A DNA stretch of 64,000 bases from an uncultured Pelagibacteraceae bacterium (GTDB lineage Bacteria; Pseudomonadota; Alphaproteobacteria; Pelagibacterales; Pelagibacteraceae). The position numbers and the translations under genes are program-made. Shown here piece by piece: positions 25,963-35,756 of the stretch. Under the pieces are notes generated by a model. It saw only the letters and a program-made list of their open reading frames with translations. It was not told the DNA's origin and did no database searches. The DNA is taken from the NCBI GenBank assembly GCA_902554035.1, contig CACDMX010000002.1, forward strand, positions 62,001-126,000, read 5' to 3'. The number at the start of each line of letters is the position of its first letter. Within the stretch, counting starts at the first letter, position 1.

Positions 25963-26967
25963 TTAAATTTTATGAATATATTTTGCTAAATCGCACATTC
26001 TATTTGAAAAACCCCATTCATTATCATACCAAGCTGAGATTTTTCCCATTTTTTTACCAATTGTATTTGTTAGAGTCGTATCTACTATAGCAGAGTAGGG
26101 GTTATGATTGAAATCAACTGATACTAATTTTTCCTTAGTTATGTCTATTATACCTTTTAATGAATTTTTAGACGCATCTAAAAAACTTTTATTTATTTTT
26201 TGTATTGATAAATCTTTTTTGGTACAAAAAACTAACTCAATCAAAGATACGTTAGGGGTCGGCACCCTCATTGCCACTCCTTCTAGCTTACCTTTTAGTG
26301 AAGGGATAATCTCTCCTATTGCTTTCGATGCTCCCGTTGATGTTGGTACTATTGATTGAGATGCAGATCTTGCTCTTCTTGGATCCTTGTGAGAGTTATC
26401 TAATAATCTTTGATCAGTAGTGAAAGCATGGATGGTTGTCATAAAACCTTTTTCAATTTGATAATTATTGTTAATAACATTCACTACTGGCGCTAAACAA
26501 TTTGTAGTACAAGACGCTGCAGAAATAATTTTATCATTTTTATTAATAGTATTATGGTTAATACCATAAACTATTGTTTTATCGGCATTTTTACATGGCG
26601 CAGAAACAATCACTTTTTTTGCACCATTTTTTAAATGAGGCAGTAACTTATCTTTAGAATTAAATTTACCCGTACATTCAAAAACATAATCAACACCATG
26701 CTTTTTCCAATCAATATTTTCTATATTTGTTTCTTGAGAAAATGAGATTTTTTGTTTTCCGATTGTAATTTTATTTTTATCAAACTTAATTATAGAATTA
26801 AATTTTCCATGTATTGAGTCATGTTTAAGTAAGTTTGAGCTGACTTCTGAATTAGTTCTATTATTTACATGTTTTATCTCAAAATTATTTAATTTACCTT
26901 CAATAATTGATCTAATTACCATTCTGCCAATTCTACCAAGACCATTAATACCTATTTTTATTTTCAT
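25963..26967 (-). CDS. gap: glyceraldehyde-3-phosphate dehydrogenase
   Basis: This 334-aa NAD-dependent dehydrogenase has the Rossmann loop [10 protein letters not shown] (about residues 7-16), the catalytic segment [13 protein letters not shown] (Cys near 152) and [20 protein letters not shown] (about 196-215), and it ends in [12 protein letters not shown]. All are GAPDH hallmarks. It overlaps tkt by 4 nt. Only one gap gene is in the window, so both glycolytic and gluconeogenic directions may rely on it. Confidence 0.97.
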   Translation of the reverse strand: MKIKIGINGLGRIGRMVIRSIIEGKLNNFEIKHVNNRTNSEVSSNLLKHDSIHGKFNSIIKFDKNKITIGKQKISFSQETNIENIDWKKHGVDYVFECTGKFNSKDKLLPHLKNGAKKVIVSAPCKNADKTIVYGINHNTINKNDKIISAASCTTNCLAPVVNVINNNYQIEKGFMTTIHAFTTDQRLLDNSHKDPRRARSASQSIVPTSTGASKAIGEIIPSLKGKLEGVAMRVPTPNVSLIELVFCTKKDLSIQKINKSFLDASKNSLKGIIDITKEKLVSVDFNHNPYSAIVDTTLTNTIGKKMGKISAWYDNEWGFSNRMCDLAKYIHKI

Positions 26968-28967
26968 ATTCTTTCTTTAATTTTTTTAATTATATTTTCA
27001 GAATTTAGTTTAAAGTGATCATAAATATCTTTGTATGGAGCACTTCTTCCAAAATCATTAATACCAAAATTCATTCCATTAGAGCCTGTATATTTTTTCC
27101 AAAATCCAGTTTCAGATGCCTCTATAGAAATCAAAAGTTCTGTTTCAGACAAAATTTGTTTTTTGTAAGTTTCATCTTGTTTGTCAAATAATTCTTGACA
27201 AGGCATTGATATAACTTTTGAATAGATATTTTCTGTGGCTAATTTATGGCTGACCTCACATGCTAAATTAGTTTCAGATCCACTAGACATTAATATTAGT
27301 TTAATGTTATTTCCAGTTCTCATAACTTCATATGCTCCTTTAGAGCATTTATTAACTTTACTATATTCTTTTCTGACAGGCTCAATTTTTTGTCTAGATA
27401 ATACAAGCACACTTGGTGATTTATTGCTTTTAAGCGCTAATTGCCAGCACTCAAAAGTTTCAATTGTATCCGCAGGTCTAAAAACATTTAAATTTGGTAT
27501 TGATCTTAAACTGGCTAATTGCTCAATTGGTTGATGAGTTGGACCATCTTCTCCAAGTCCAATCGAGTCGTGAGTAAAAATATAAATTACTCTTTGCTTC
27601 ATCATTGCAGCTAGCCTTATTGATGGTTTGCAATAATCACTAAAAATTAAAAATGTTCCACCATAAGGTATTAAGCTGCTATGCAAAGACAGACCATTCA
27701 TAATACCGCACATTGCATGCTCTCTTACTCCGTAATGAATATAATTTCCTTTAAAATTTCCTGGTTTAATTATTTCATGTTTTTTTGTTTTAGTATTATT
27801 TGAGCCGGCCAAATCAGCTGATCCTCCAATCAAGTAAGGTAAAGATGTGATTAATTCTAAAAACATTTCAGATGATTTTCTTGTTGCAACAGGTTTCAAG
27901 TTTTTTAAATAGCTTTTAATCGTTTTTTCAATTGATTGATTAATTTGATCCTTGTGATTTTTAAAACCGGGAGAATAATTATCTTTAAGTTGCTTTTCTA
28001 TTGACCATCCCAGCCAACCATATTTTTTTATTTCTTTTTGATTTTTTGACTCAACTCTTTCAGCATTAACAGACGCTTTATAACCAATTTTTTTCCATTC
28101 TTTTTTGATTTCACTTGGAATCTCGAAAGGTTTATAATTCCAATTTAATTTTTTTCTGACCAAATTAACTTCTTCCTCTCCAAGAGGACTACCATGAGAC
28201 GATGCTTTTCCTCCTTTATTTGGAGAACCGTAGCCTATTGTTGTTTTACATGAAATAGCAAAAGGTTTTTTTGCTTTTTGCGCTTTTCTAAGTGCTTTAA
28301 AAATTTGTTTTTCATCATGTCCATTTATATCTAGATAATCCCAACCATAGCTTTCAAATCTTTTTTTGGTGTTATCTGATACTGCTAAATTGGTTGGTCC
28401 ATCTATTGATATTGAATTATTATCAAACAACAAAATAAGATTTTTTAATTTAAGATGACCTGCAAAACTTAAAGCTTCATGGCTAATCCCTTCCATTAAA
28501 CATCCATCTCCAGCCAAAACGTAAGTCTTATGATTTATAATTTTTTTACCAAATTTATTTTTTAAAATTTCTTCAGCTAATGCGAAACCGACAGCATTTG
28601 CTATACCTTGGCCTAGTGGTCCAGTTGTCGTTTCAATTCCAGACCCTGGGTGATATTCTGGATGTCCTGCACAAATGGAGTTTAGTTGTCTAAAATTTTT
28701 AATATCTTCTATAGAAACACTTTTGTAACCTGTAAGATAAAGTAGAGAGTAAAGCAGCATTGATCCGTGACCAGCGGATAAAACAAATCTGTCTCTATTC
28801 AACCAATCTGGTTTTTTGGGATTGAATTTTAAAAAATCTTTAAACAAAACTGTCACAACATCAGCCATTCCCATTGGCATACCAGGATGACCAGAATTTG
28901 CTTTTTGAACAGCATCAATGGACAGAAATCTTATACAATTAGCTAATTTTCTATATTGTTTGTTCAA
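26964..28967 (-). CDS. tkt: transketolase
   Basis: This 667-aa TPP enzyme transfers two-carbon units in the pentose phosphate pathway. It has [14 protein letters not shown] (about residues 23-36), [21 protein letters not shown] (about 97-117), the TPP/Mg motif GDGCLMEG...NNSIS (about 152-185) and the C-terminal [13 protein letters not shown] and [16 protein letters not shown]. The length is standard. It is the first gene of the minus-strand operon. The divergent DUF4164 gene starts 49 nt away, so both promoters must fit in that gap. Confidence 0.97.
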   Translation of the reverse strand: MNKQYRKLANCIRFLSIDAVQKANSGHPGMPMGMADVVTVLFKDFLKFNPKKPDWLNRDRFVLSAGHGSMLLYSLLYLTGYKSVSIEDIKNFRQLNSICAGHPEYHPGSGIETTTGPLGQGIANAVGFALAEEILKNKFGKKIINHKTYVLAGDGCLMEGISHEALSFAGHLKLKNLILLFDNNSISIDGPTNLAVSDNTKKRFESYGWDYLDINGHDEKQIFKALRKAQKAKKPFAISCKTTIGYGSPNKGGKASSHGSPLGEEEVNLVRKKLNWNYKPFEIPSEIKKEWKKIGYKASVNAERVESKNQKEIKKYGWLGWSIEKQLKDNYSPGFKNHKDQINQSIEKTIKSYLKNLKPVATRKSSEMFLELITSLPYLIGGSADLAGSNNTKTKKHEIIKPGNFKGNYIHYGVREHAMCGIMNGLSLHSSLIPYGGTFLIFSDYCKPSIRLAAMMKQRVIYIFTHDSIGLGEDGPTHQPIEQLASLRSIPNLNVFRPADTIETFECWQLALKSNKSPSVLVLSRQKIEPVRKEYSKVNKCSKGAYEVMRTGNNIKLILMSSGSETNLACEVSHKLATENIYSKVISMPCQELFDKQDETYKKQILSETELLISIEASETGFWKKYTGSNGMNFGINDFGRSAPYKDIYDHFKLNSENIIKKIKERI

Positions 28968-29016
28968 AATTATCCTATCTAGACTAAGAAGATTCTATTT
29001 ATTAATATGTATATAT

Positions 29017-29340
29017 ATGAAAACTTCTTACGAAAAAGAAAAAAAACTTAGTTTAGCACTTAGCAAACTAAAAAAATTAAATTTTCAAAAACCTGACCTT
29101 AAAAATAGCATAGAAAAATTAAGTATTCAAAAAAATCAATTAGAAATTGAAAAAAAGGAAGCAGAAAATAAATATGGATTGTTGGTGACAGAATTTGAAG
29201 CTCTTGAAAAAAAATTACAGACAATTAATGCTCAAAAACAAAGTGAACAAAAAAAAGAAGTAGAATTTTCAGAAAAAATTGATGAATTAAATCAAGAAAC
29301 AGATAGTCTACTCGAGGAAATTGATAAATGGCAAATGTAA
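29017..29340 (+). CDS. DUF4164-like small coiled-coil protein
   Basis: This 107-aa protein is almost entirely one predicted coiled coil, rich in E, K, L and Q with heptad-like spacing from about residue 25 to the end. In many alphaproteobacteria a DUF4164 coiled-coil gene sits between tkt and zapA, and position and size agree here. I chose the ATG at 29017 because the upstream extension of the frame lies inside the divergent tkt. It overlaps zapA by 13 nt. A role with ZapA at the divisome is inference. Confidence 0.72.
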   Translation: MKTSYEKEKKLSLALSKLKKLNFQKPDLKNSIEKLSIQKNQLEIEKKEAENKYGLLVTEFEALEKKLQTINAQKQSEQKKEVEFSEKIDELNQETDSLLEEIDKWQM

Positions 29341-29774
29341 ATATAAAATTTAATGGTAAAGAATTTTTGTTATCCTGCGACGATGGTCAAGAAGTTCATT
29401 TAGAGGAATTATCAGAACAACTTAATCAAAAGTTTGAAAATTTAAAAAAAGATTTAGGTAATATTGGTGAAAATAAACTTTTATTAATTACCTCAATAAA
29501 GATCATGGATGAGTATTTTGAGACAAAAAAAAAAGTAGAAGATAAGAAAAAAGAATTAAAAGATCTGTCTAGCAAGTTTAAGGAGCTTAAATCTTTAGTT
29601 TATGAATATAAGAATAATAAAGATAAAGAAATCAAAAATTTAAACGATCAACAAGCTGACCTAAAAAAAGAACTAGAAAAAAATAAATATGATTACGAGA
29701 AAATTATAGATGATACAACAAATCAGATTGAAACTTTTTTAGAAAAAGCAAATCAAGAAGACTCAATTCAATAA
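29328..29774 (+). CDS. zapA: cell division protein ZapA, long form
   Basis: This 148-aa protein has an N-terminal ZapA head: VNIKFNGKEFLLSCDDGQEVHL at residues 3-24, then a long LEELSEQLNQKF helix and a LLITSIKIMDEYFE dimerisation helix (about 52-65). ZapA cross-links FtsZ protofilaments at the division ring. The usual size is about 100-125 aa. Here the coiled-coil tail runs about 80 further residues, broken by Asn/Asp-rich turns. It overlaps the coiled-coil gene upstream by 13 nt. Confidence 0.82.
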   Translation: MANVNIKFNGKEFLLSCDDGQEVHLEELSEQLNQKFENLKKDLGNIGENKLLLITSIKIMDEYFETKKKVEDKKKELKDLSSKFKELKSLVYEYKNNKDKEIKNLNDQQADLKKELEKNKYDYEKIIDDTTNQIETFLEKANQEDSIQ

Positions 29775-29783
29775 ATTACAATT

Positions 29784-30326
29784 GTGCATAAAAAAAATTT
29801 AAGAAAAAAAATTCTTAAGATTAGAAAAGAAATAAACAAAACAAAAAATAGAATTAATTTTTTTAAAGTTTTCAAATTAATCAAAAAAGAAAAAAAAATT
29901 GGTAAAATCATTGGAGGATATTTTCCTGTAAATAATGAAATAGATAATTTAGAGATATTGAAGAAATTTGAAAAAAAAGGATATAAAATTTGTCTTCCTG
30001 TAGTTAAGAAAAATTATGATATGGATTTCTATAATTTTTCTTTTGAAGAACCTTTGATAGTTAATAAATACGGTATTCCAGAACCTCAAAAAACTAAGAT
30101 TGTTTATCCAGATATAATTTTAATTCCGATGGTTGGATTTGATAAAAATTTGAATCGTTTGGGATATGGTGGCGGCTATTATGATCGAATTATACATAAG
30201 CTCATCCAAAAGAAAAAAATTTTAAAAATTGGTTTAGCTTTTTCTAAGCAAAAAATTAATAGTTTGCCGATATCAAAATATGATAAGAAAATGGATTATA
30301 TTGTAACTGAAAAATATATTTTATAA
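29784..30326 (+). CDS. 5-formyltetrahydrofolate cyclo-ligase
   Basis: This 180-aa enzyme converts 5-formyl-THF to 5,10-methenyl-THF using ATP. The C-terminal motif DKNLNRLGYGGGYYDRII (about residues 113-130) is diagnostic, and IGGYFPVNNEID (about 41-52) is the substrate loop. The start is GTG, 9 nt after zapA. The zapA to cyclo-ligase interval hosts 6S RNA in many bacteria, but here it is only 9 nt long. It is fused by a 1-nt overlap to ymdB. Confidence 0.9.
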   Translation: MHKKNLRKKILKIRKEINKTKNRINFFKVFKLIKKEKKIGKIIGGYFPVNNEIDNLEILKKFEKKGYKICLPVVKKNYDMDFYNFSFEEPLIVNKYGIPEPQKTKIVYPDIILIPMVGFDKNLNRLGYGGGYYDRIIHKLIQKKKILKIGLAFSKQKINSLPISKYDKKMDYIVTEKYIL

Positions 30327-31132
30327 TGAGAATTCTTTTTTTAGGAGATGTAGTTGGTAGCTCAGGGTGTAAGGCTTTATTAAACTATTTGCCTGACACA
30401 ATTAATAAAAAGAAAATTGATTTTGTTGTTGTGAATGGTGAAAATGCTGCAGACCAGGGTGTAGGCATTACAGAGAAAATTTGCAATAACATGTTTAGCG
30501 CTGGAGTAAATGTTATAACAACAGGAAATCATATTTGGGATCAAAAAGAAACATTATCGCATATTGAGAAAGAAAAAAGACTATTAAGACCTGAAAATTT
30601 AGTAAAACCTTCACCGGGGAAAGGATTTGAAATATATAATACAAATAATGGATTTAAAGTTGGGGTTCTTAATTTGATGGGAAATATTTTTATGAAAAAA
30701 TGCAATGATGTATTTTATGAGGCTAAAAATTTTATGAATAAAAATATTTTAAAAGAGAACTATGATTTTTTAATTGTTGATTTTCATGGTGAAATAACAA
30801 GTGAGAAAATGGCGGCAGGTCATTTATTTGACGGTAAAGCAACACTTGTAGTTGGCACACATACACATGTTCCAACTAATGACGCTAGAATTTTAGAAAA
30901 TGGCACAGCTTATCAAACTGATGCTGGGATGTGTGGAGATTATAATTCAGTGATTGGAATGGATAAATTTAATTCTTTGAATAAGTTTTTAAAGAAAGAG
31001 TCAAAAAAACATTATCCCGCTTCTGGTGAAGCAACTTTATGTGGAGTTATAGTGGACGCAAACAAAAACAATGGCCTAGCGGATAAAGTTGAAAATTTTA
31101 TTTATGGAGGCGATTTAAAAAATTCTGATTAA
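30326..31132 (+). CDS. YmdB-family metallophosphoesterase
   Basis: This 268-aa protein belongs to the TIGR00282/YmdB metallophosphoesterases, which hydrolyse cyclic nucleotides such as 2',3'-cAMP in studied members. The metal-binding residues lie in FLGDVVGSSG (about residues 5-14), VVNGENAADQGVGI (about 37-50), TTGNHIWDQKE (about 66-76), DFHGEITSEK (about 152) and GTHTHVPT (about 178). The length is typical. It sits between the cyclo-ligase and yebC, the common alphaproteobacterial order. Confidence 0.9.
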   Translation: MRILFLGDVVGSSGCKALLNYLPDTINKKKIDFVVVNGENAADQGVGITEKICNNMFSAGVNVITTGNHIWDQKETLSHIEKEKRLLRPENLVKPSPGKGFEIYNTNNGFKVGVLNLMGNIFMKKCNDVFYEAKNFMNKNILKENYDFLIVDFHGEITSEKMAAGHLFDGKATLVVGTHTHVPTNDARILENGTAYQTDAGMCGDYNSVIGMDKFNSLNKFLKKESKKHYPASGEATLCGVIVDANKNNGLADKVENFIYGGDLKNSD

Positions 31133-31134
31133 TT

Positions 31135-31860
31135 ATGGCTGGACATTCACACTGGGCAGGAATTAAACATAAAAAAGGTAAACTCGATAAAAAAAGATCA
31201 AATCTTTTTTCAAAATTATCAAAAGAGATAACTGTTGCTGCTAAATTAGGAGATAAAGATCCCGATATGAATGCTAGACTAAGATCTGCAATTCAAGCAG
31301 CAAGATCAGCTAATATGCCCAAAGAAAATATTGAAAGAGCAGTAGATAAATCTATAAACTCTATTGATCAAAATTTTGAGAGTATAAGATATGAGGGATT
31401 TGGTCCTGATAAAATTGCCGTAATTGTTGATAGTTTGACAGATAATAAAAATAGAACAGCTTCTAATATAAGAACTATATTTCAGAAAAATGGAGGAAGC
31501 TTAGGTACCCAGGGTTCCGCTTCACACAATTTCCAGCAATTAGGTGTTATAAAAATTAATAAGAATGAAATTTCTGATGAAAACATTTTGGAAATTGCGA
31601 TAGATTCGGGTGCCAAGGAATGCTTTTCTAATGCAAACTTTCATGAAATTCATTGTGATAAAAATGAAATTTACAATGTTAAAACCAATTTAGAAAAATC
31701 TATAAAAAACTTTATATCTACTGATATTTGTTGGTTACCAATAAATAGCGTAGAGATTAAAGGTGAGAAATTAAAAATTGTTTTGGATTTTTTAGAAGAG
31801 CTTGAGGAGAATGATGATGTTCAAAAGATATATACAAATTTACTAGAGGGTACTAGCTAA
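31135..31860 (+). CDS. yebC: YebC/PmpR-family protein
   Basis: This 241-aa protein begins AGHSHWAGIKHKKGKLDKKR and contains FSKLSKEITVAAKLGDKDP and ARSANMPKENIERAV, the strongest YebC signatures. YebC proteins act as transcriptional regulators or, in recent work, as factors relieving ribosome stalling. The three-domain length matches. In many proteobacteria yebC precedes ruvC. Here it overlaps a RuvC-like gene by 1 nt. Confidence 0.95.
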   Translation: MAGHSHWAGIKHKKGKLDKKRSNLFSKLSKEITVAAKLGDKDPDMNARLRSAIQAARSANMPKENIERAVDKSINSIDQNFESIRYEGFGPDKIAVIVDSLTDNKNRTASNIRTIFQKNGGSLGTQGSASHNFQQLGVIKINKNEISDENILEIAIDSGAKECFSNANFHEIHCDKNEIYNVKTNLEKSIKNFISTDICWLPINSVEIKGEKLKIVLDFLEELEENDDVQKIYTNLLEGTS

Positions 31861-32354
31861 TGTTGATAATTGGTATTGATCCAGGGATAACAGGATCAAT
31901 CTGTTTTTTTGAAGATGGAAAAGTAATTGATTTAATTGAAATGCCAAATATGCCCGATGGAAAAAAACAAAAAAAACAAGTAAATGGAGCTCAAATTTAT
32001 AACGAGATACTTTCAAGAACAAAAGAGTTAGAAAAAAAAAATATTAAAGTTGTTATAGAACATGTTTCAGCAATGCCTGGACAAGGAGTAACTAGCATGT
32101 TTAACTTTGGACAATCTTTTGGGGTTTTAAAAGGTATTTGTTCAGCTATGCAACTTTCAATGTATTTTGTGAGACCGGCAAAATGGAAGAAATATTATAA
32201 CCTTATCAATGCAGAAAAAGATGCAAGTAGAACTAAAGCCATAGAAATTTTTCCGTATATTTCCAGTCAATTATCTAGAAAAAAAGACGGTAATAAAGCA
32301 GATGCGGCTTTAATTGCTAGTTATTTTTACGAAACCTACCAGTCTGATAAATAA
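31860..32354 (+). CDS. RuvC-like Holliday-junction resolvase (phage-like subtype)
   Basis: This 164-aa RNase-H-fold nuclease has the acidic residues expected of RuvC: Asp7 in IIGIDPGITGS, Glu67 in VVIEHVSAMPG and Asp148 in NKADAALIA, with Asp143 nearby. Segments such as MPGQGVTSMFNFGQSFGVLKG, VRPAKWKKYY and DASRTKAIEIFP resemble the RuvC-like enzymes of phages and a bacterial subgroup rather than E. coli RuvC. It occupies the ruvC position after yebC, but ruvA, ruvB and ybgC, which normally lie between it and tolQ, are missing. Confidence 0.78.
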   Translation: MLIIGIDPGITGSICFFEDGKVIDLIEMPNMPDGKKQKKQVNGAQIYNEILSRTKELEKKNIKVVIEHVSAMPGQGVTSMFNFGQSFGVLKGICSAMQLSMYFVRPAKWKKYYNLINAEKDASRTKAIEIFPYISSQLSRKKDGNKADAALIASYFYETYQSDK

Positions 32355-32408
32355 ATATTTTGGCAATAAAGACAAATTCATGACACATTTTAGTGTGAGA
32401 TCTAACAA

Positions 32409-33083
32409 ATGGAAGCAGATATTACATCACAAGCAGTGGGCTTAGCAAGCAACACAGATTTTTCAATTTTACAACTATTTGTCAGAGCAGATATAGTTGT
32501 CAAGAGTGTTATAATAATTTTAATAGCTAGTTCAATATATTCATGGGCAGTAATTATAGAAAAAATTAAATTATTTAAAAAGATAAATTCCTCTACAGAA
32601 GATTTTGAAAATAAATTTTGGAAATCAAAATCAGCAGAAAATTTTTATAATAATCTTCCTTCAAAAACTGAAGATCCCATGTCAAGAGTTTTCATGGATT
32701 CAATGCATGTAATGATAAAATCTAGACGTAGCTCAAACTTAGATGAAAAAATGTCTAGAATGCTTGAAATAAATATAGAAAAACAAATGGAAAAAATTGA
32801 AAAAGGGTACACGTTTCTTGCAACGGTTGGATCAACTGCTCCTTTTATCGGTTTATTCGGAACTGTTTGGGGCATAATGAATTCTTTTCAATCAATTGCT
32901 ATATCGAGAAATACAAGCTTAGCTATTGTAGCTCCAGGAATAGCAGAGGCATTATTTGCAACTGCTCTAGGTTTGTTAGCTGCTATACCAGCAGTTATTG
33001 CGTATAACAAATTTAATAATGATGCAAAAAAATACTCTCAAAAATTAGAAAATTTTTCAAAAAGATTTTTATCAATAATTTAA
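32409..33083 (+). CDS. tolQ: TolQ, Tol-Pal proton channel subunit
   Basis: This 224-aa inner-membrane protein is the MotA/ExbB-type subunit of the Tol-Pal system, which constricts the outer membrane at division. It has one N-terminal helix (about residues 29-48), a cytoplasmic region, then two helices around GSTAPFIGLFGTVWGIMNSF (about 140-159) and APGIAEALFATALGLLAAIPAV (about 177-198), both family signatures. It follows the RuvC-like gene by 54 nt, where a promoter could lie, and precedes tolR by 1 nt. Confidence 0.95.
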   Translation: MEADITSQAVGLASNTDFSILQLFVRADIVVKSVIIILIASSIYSWAVIIEKIKLFKKINSSTEDFENKFWKSKSAENFYNNLPSKTEDPMSRVFMDSMHVMIKSRRSSNLDEKMSRMLEINIEKQMEKIEKGYTFLATVGSTAPFIGLFGTVWGIMNSFQSIAISRNTSLAIVAPGIAEALFATALGLLAAIPAVIAYNKFNNDAKKYSQKLENFSKRFLSII

Positions 33084-33084
33084 A

Positions 33085-33501
33085 ATGGCCTTTAATTTAA
33101 AACGATCATCAAAAGAGCCAATGAGCGAAATTAACGTAACGCCTTTTGTAGATGTAATGTTAGTTCTTTTAATTATTTTTATGGTAACTGCTCCTCTTTT
33201 GACTGTGGGCGTTCAAGTTGACTTGCCAGAAAGTTCAGCAGACTCTTTGCCAGAGGAGCAAGAGCCGTTGACACTGAGTATTAATTCAAAAGGTGAAATT
33301 TTTATACAGGAGTCTAAAGTTGAATATGATAAAATTATAGCAAAAATATTAGCAGTATCAAAAAATAGAACTGATACAAGAATTTATGTTAGAGGAGATA
33401 AAACAATTAATTATGGTAGAGTTTTGGAAATTATGGGAATGTTGTCAGGTTCAGGATTTACTAAAGTAGCATTGATCTCGGAACCTTATAAAGAAAGGTA
33501 A
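33085..33501 (+). CDS. tolR: TolR, Tol-Pal proton channel subunit
   Basis: This 138-aa ExbD/TolR protein has a short cytoplasmic tail (KEPMSEINVTPFVDVMLVLL), one membrane helix with the proton-carrying aspartate in FVDVMLVLLIIFMV (about residues 22-35), and a small periplasmic domain. It forms the channel with TolQ and is encoded directly after it. The GTG of tolA follows 5 nt later. Confidence 0.95.
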   Translation: MAFNLKRSSKEPMSEINVTPFVDVMLVLLIIFMVTAPLLTVGVQVDLPESSADSLPEEQEPLTLSINSKGEIFIQESKVEYDKIIAKILAVSKNRTDTRIYVRGDKTINYGRVLEIMGMLSGSGFTKVALISEPYKER

Positions 33502-33506
33502 GATTT

Positions 33507-34313
33507 GTGACTAGAAATATCATTATTTCTTCGACTTTTCATTTGATAATAATTTTTATTACTGCAATGAGCTTACCTTTTTTATCAAAAAAACCAATTA
33601 ATCTACCACCAATTGTTTCAGTTGAGTTGATACAAATTACAGATTTAACAAATATTCCGTTTGCCCCTAAAGCAAAAAAAATTATTGAGAAGGTGAAAGA
33701 GAAAGAAAAACTAGTTTCAGAACAAGCTCCTCCTAAAGTTATTAAAAAAGAAAAGCCCGATGCAGTACCTTTGCCAGACGAAAAAATTGAAAAGGTTAAA
33801 AAGTTAGAAGATAAAAAACAAAACCCTGAAAAGATAGATAATGAGGTTAAACAAGTATCAGAGTTTGAAAAAGAAGAACTATTTGACCCAAATAATATTG
33901 CTGCACTTATAGATAAGTCAAAGGAAGACATTGGAGAAACGACAGATAAACCAAACAAGATTTCCCAGGATCAAGATAGAACTGTAGATAATATTGGATT
34001 ATCCTTAAGTGAAGAGGATGCATTGAAAGCTCAAATTTTTGGTTGTTGGAGTATACCACTTGGTTTACCTTATAATGAAAATTTATTAGTGAGAATCAAA
34101 TTGAAATTAAAACCTGATGGATCAGTAATTAAATCAGAAATTCTAGATCATGCTAGAATGAATAAACCAGGTCAAGGATTCTATAAAGTATTAGCAGAAA
34201 GCGCACTTAGAGCTATTCAGTTGTGTCAGCCTCTTAGAGTCCCCACTACTGGATATGAAAGATGGAAAGATTTACAACTAAACTTTGATGCAAGAGAAAT
34301 GCTGGAAGGATAA
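33507..34313 (+). CDS. tolA: TolA-like periplasmic spanning protein
   Basis: This 268-aa protein has an N-terminal membrane helix (about residues 6-22), then a charged, proline- and lysine/glutamate-rich linker (about 40-160) that would span the periplasm. Its C-terminal domain has a conserved-looking CWSIPLGLP near residue 177 and a LKPDGSVI segment. TolA links the TolQR motor to TolB/Pal. It is shorter than E. coli TolA (421 aa), like other alphaproteobacterial forms. Low conservation is normal for TolA, and position supports the call. The start is GTG. Confidence 0.85.
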   Translation: MTRNIIISSTFHLIIIFITAMSLPFLSKKPINLPPIVSVELIQITDLTNIPFAPKAKKIIEKVKEKEKLVSEQAPPKVIKKEKPDAVPLPDEKIEKVKKLEDKKQNPEKIDNEVKQVSEFEKEELFDPNNIAALIDKSKEDIGETTDKPNKISQDQDRTVDNIGLSLSEEDALKAQIFGCWSIPLGLPYNENLLVRIKLKLKPDGSVIKSEILDHARMNKPGQGFYKVLAESALRAIQLCQPLRVPTTGYERWKDLQLNFDAREMLEG

Positions 34314-34315
34314 AA

Positions 34316-35656
34316 ATGTTTTTTAGATATTTACTAGTTTTAATATTTTTAATACCTTTAAATTCGCATGCTTTGATAGAAGTTGATATAAGCAGAGGTA
34401 ACTTAAGTCCTCTTCCAATTGCAGTATCACCATTATCTTTAGATAAAGAGTCAAAGCAGTCACTTCAAAAAATATTAAAAAAAAAAGACCTTGGTTCAGA
34501 AATTTCAATTGTTGTTGAAAATAATTTGAAAAAAACTGGTTTATTTAATCCATTAAATAAAGATTCTTTTCTTCAAAAATCAGATATTGCTCATTTAAAG
34601 CCTAGATTTGAAGATTGGGCTTTAATAAAAGCTCAAGCTTTAATTACCGGTAAAGTTACAGTAGTAGATGAAAAACTTAGAGTTGAATTTAGACTTTGGG
34701 ATGTACTTGCAGCTAAAGAAATGTTGGCGTTGGCATTCACTACTGTTCCAAGTAATTGGAGAAGAGTAGGGCATATTATAACTGATAAAATTTACGAGAG
34801 ATTAACTGGAGAAAAAGGTTATTTTGACACAAGAATTATTTATGTAGCAGAGGAAGGTCCAAAAACTAGAAGAATTAAAAAGTTAGGGATTATGGATCAA
34901 GATGGTTTTAATACAAAATATTTAACTTTAGGAAATGAATTAGTTTTAACTCCTAGATTTAATCCAACTAATCAAATGGTTACTTATCTTTCTTATTTTA
35001 GAAATTTGCCAAGAGTTTATTTGTTAGATATTGAAACAGGCATTCAGGAAGTTGTTGGAGATTTTCCAGGTATGACATTTGCCCCAAGATTTTCTCCCGA
35101 TGGCAAAAAAATTATAATGAGTTTTGCTAAAGATGGAAATTCTGATATTTATACCATGGATCTAGAAAATAGAATTGTTGAGAGAATAACAAATCATCCA
35201 TCGATAGATACATCCCCATCTTATTCTCCCGATGGAAAATATATTTGTTTCAACTCAGATAGAAGCGGATATCAACAAATCTATATTATGAAAAGTGACG
35301 GATCAAATGTTAAAAGAATATCATTTGGCAAAGGTTTGTATGGAACACCTGTCTGGTCGCCAAGAGGAGACTTAATTGCTTTTACTAAGTTACATAAAGG
35401 TAAATTTTACATTGGTGTAATGCGAACTAATGGAAAAGGAGAAAGACTATTAACTGAAAATTTTTATCAAGAGGCTCCATCTTGGTCTCCAAATGGGAGG
35501 GTTTTGATATTCTATAGAGAAACTAAAACTGATGAAAAAGGAGAGGGGTTTTCGGCAAAATTATGGTCAATAGACTTGACGGGTTATAATGAGAGGTTAG
35601 TAGAGACAGAAACTGATGCTTCAGACCCATCTTGGTCGTCTTTATTAAGCAATTGA
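34316..35656 (+). CDS. tolB: TolB, periplasmic beta-propeller of Tol-Pal
   Basis: This 446-aa protein has a cleavable signal ([20 protein letters not shown]), an N-terminal TolB domain (about 22-160) and a six-bladed propeller with repeated [40 protein letters not shown] and [10 protein letters not shown] blades. TolB binds Pal at the outer membrane and TolA through its N-terminus. It is 2 nt after tolA. A 100-nt spacer then separates it from pal. Confidence 0.96.
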   Translation: MFFRYLLVLIFLIPLNSHALIEVDISRGNLSPLPIAVSPLSLDKESKQSLQKILKKKDLGSEISIVVENNLKKTGLFNPLNKDSFLQKSDIAHLKPRFEDWALIKAQALITGKVTVVDEKLRVEFRLWDVLAAKEMLALAFTTVPSNWRRVGHIITDKIYERLTGEKGYFDTRIIYVAEEGPKTRRIKKLGIMDQDGFNTKYLTLGNELVLTPRFNPTNQMVTYLSYFRNLPRVYLLDIETGIQEVVGDFPGMTFAPRFSPDGKKIIMSFAKDGNSDIYTMDLENRIVERITNHPSIDTSPSYSPDGKYICFNSDRSGYQQIYIMKSDGSNVKRISFGKGLYGTPVWSPRGDLIAFTKLHKGKFYIGVMRTNGKGERLLTENFYQEAPSWSPNGRVLIFYRETKTDEKGEGFSAKLWSIDLTGYNERLVETETDASDPSWSSLLSN

Positions 35657-35745
35657 TCTTAAATACTTGCGCATTTGATATTAAATAGTTGATTTTTAGG
35701 CTTGAAAGATCTATTTAGGTGTGAAAAAGTCATAATATTCAATTT

Positions 35746-35751
35746 AAGGAG
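35746..35751 (+). promoter_or_regulatory. strong Shine-Dalgarno of pal
   Basis: AAGGAG is placed 5 nt before the pal ATG. Clear Shine-Dalgarno sites are rare in this window, so this one suggests high expression of the abundant lipoprotein Pal. I could not define a convincing promoter in the 100-nt spacer upstream. Confidence 0.75.
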
Positions 35752-35756
35752 TTGTA

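Noticed and set aside
28918..29016. N-terminal extension of the coiled-coil gene from 28918
   Set aside because: It lies inside and antisense to tkt, and its residues do not resemble the coiled-coil body; ATG at 29017 fits better.
29775..29783. 6S RNA between zapA and 5-FTHF cyclo-ligase
   Set aside because: This interval hosts 6S RNA in many bacteria, but here it is only 9 nt long.
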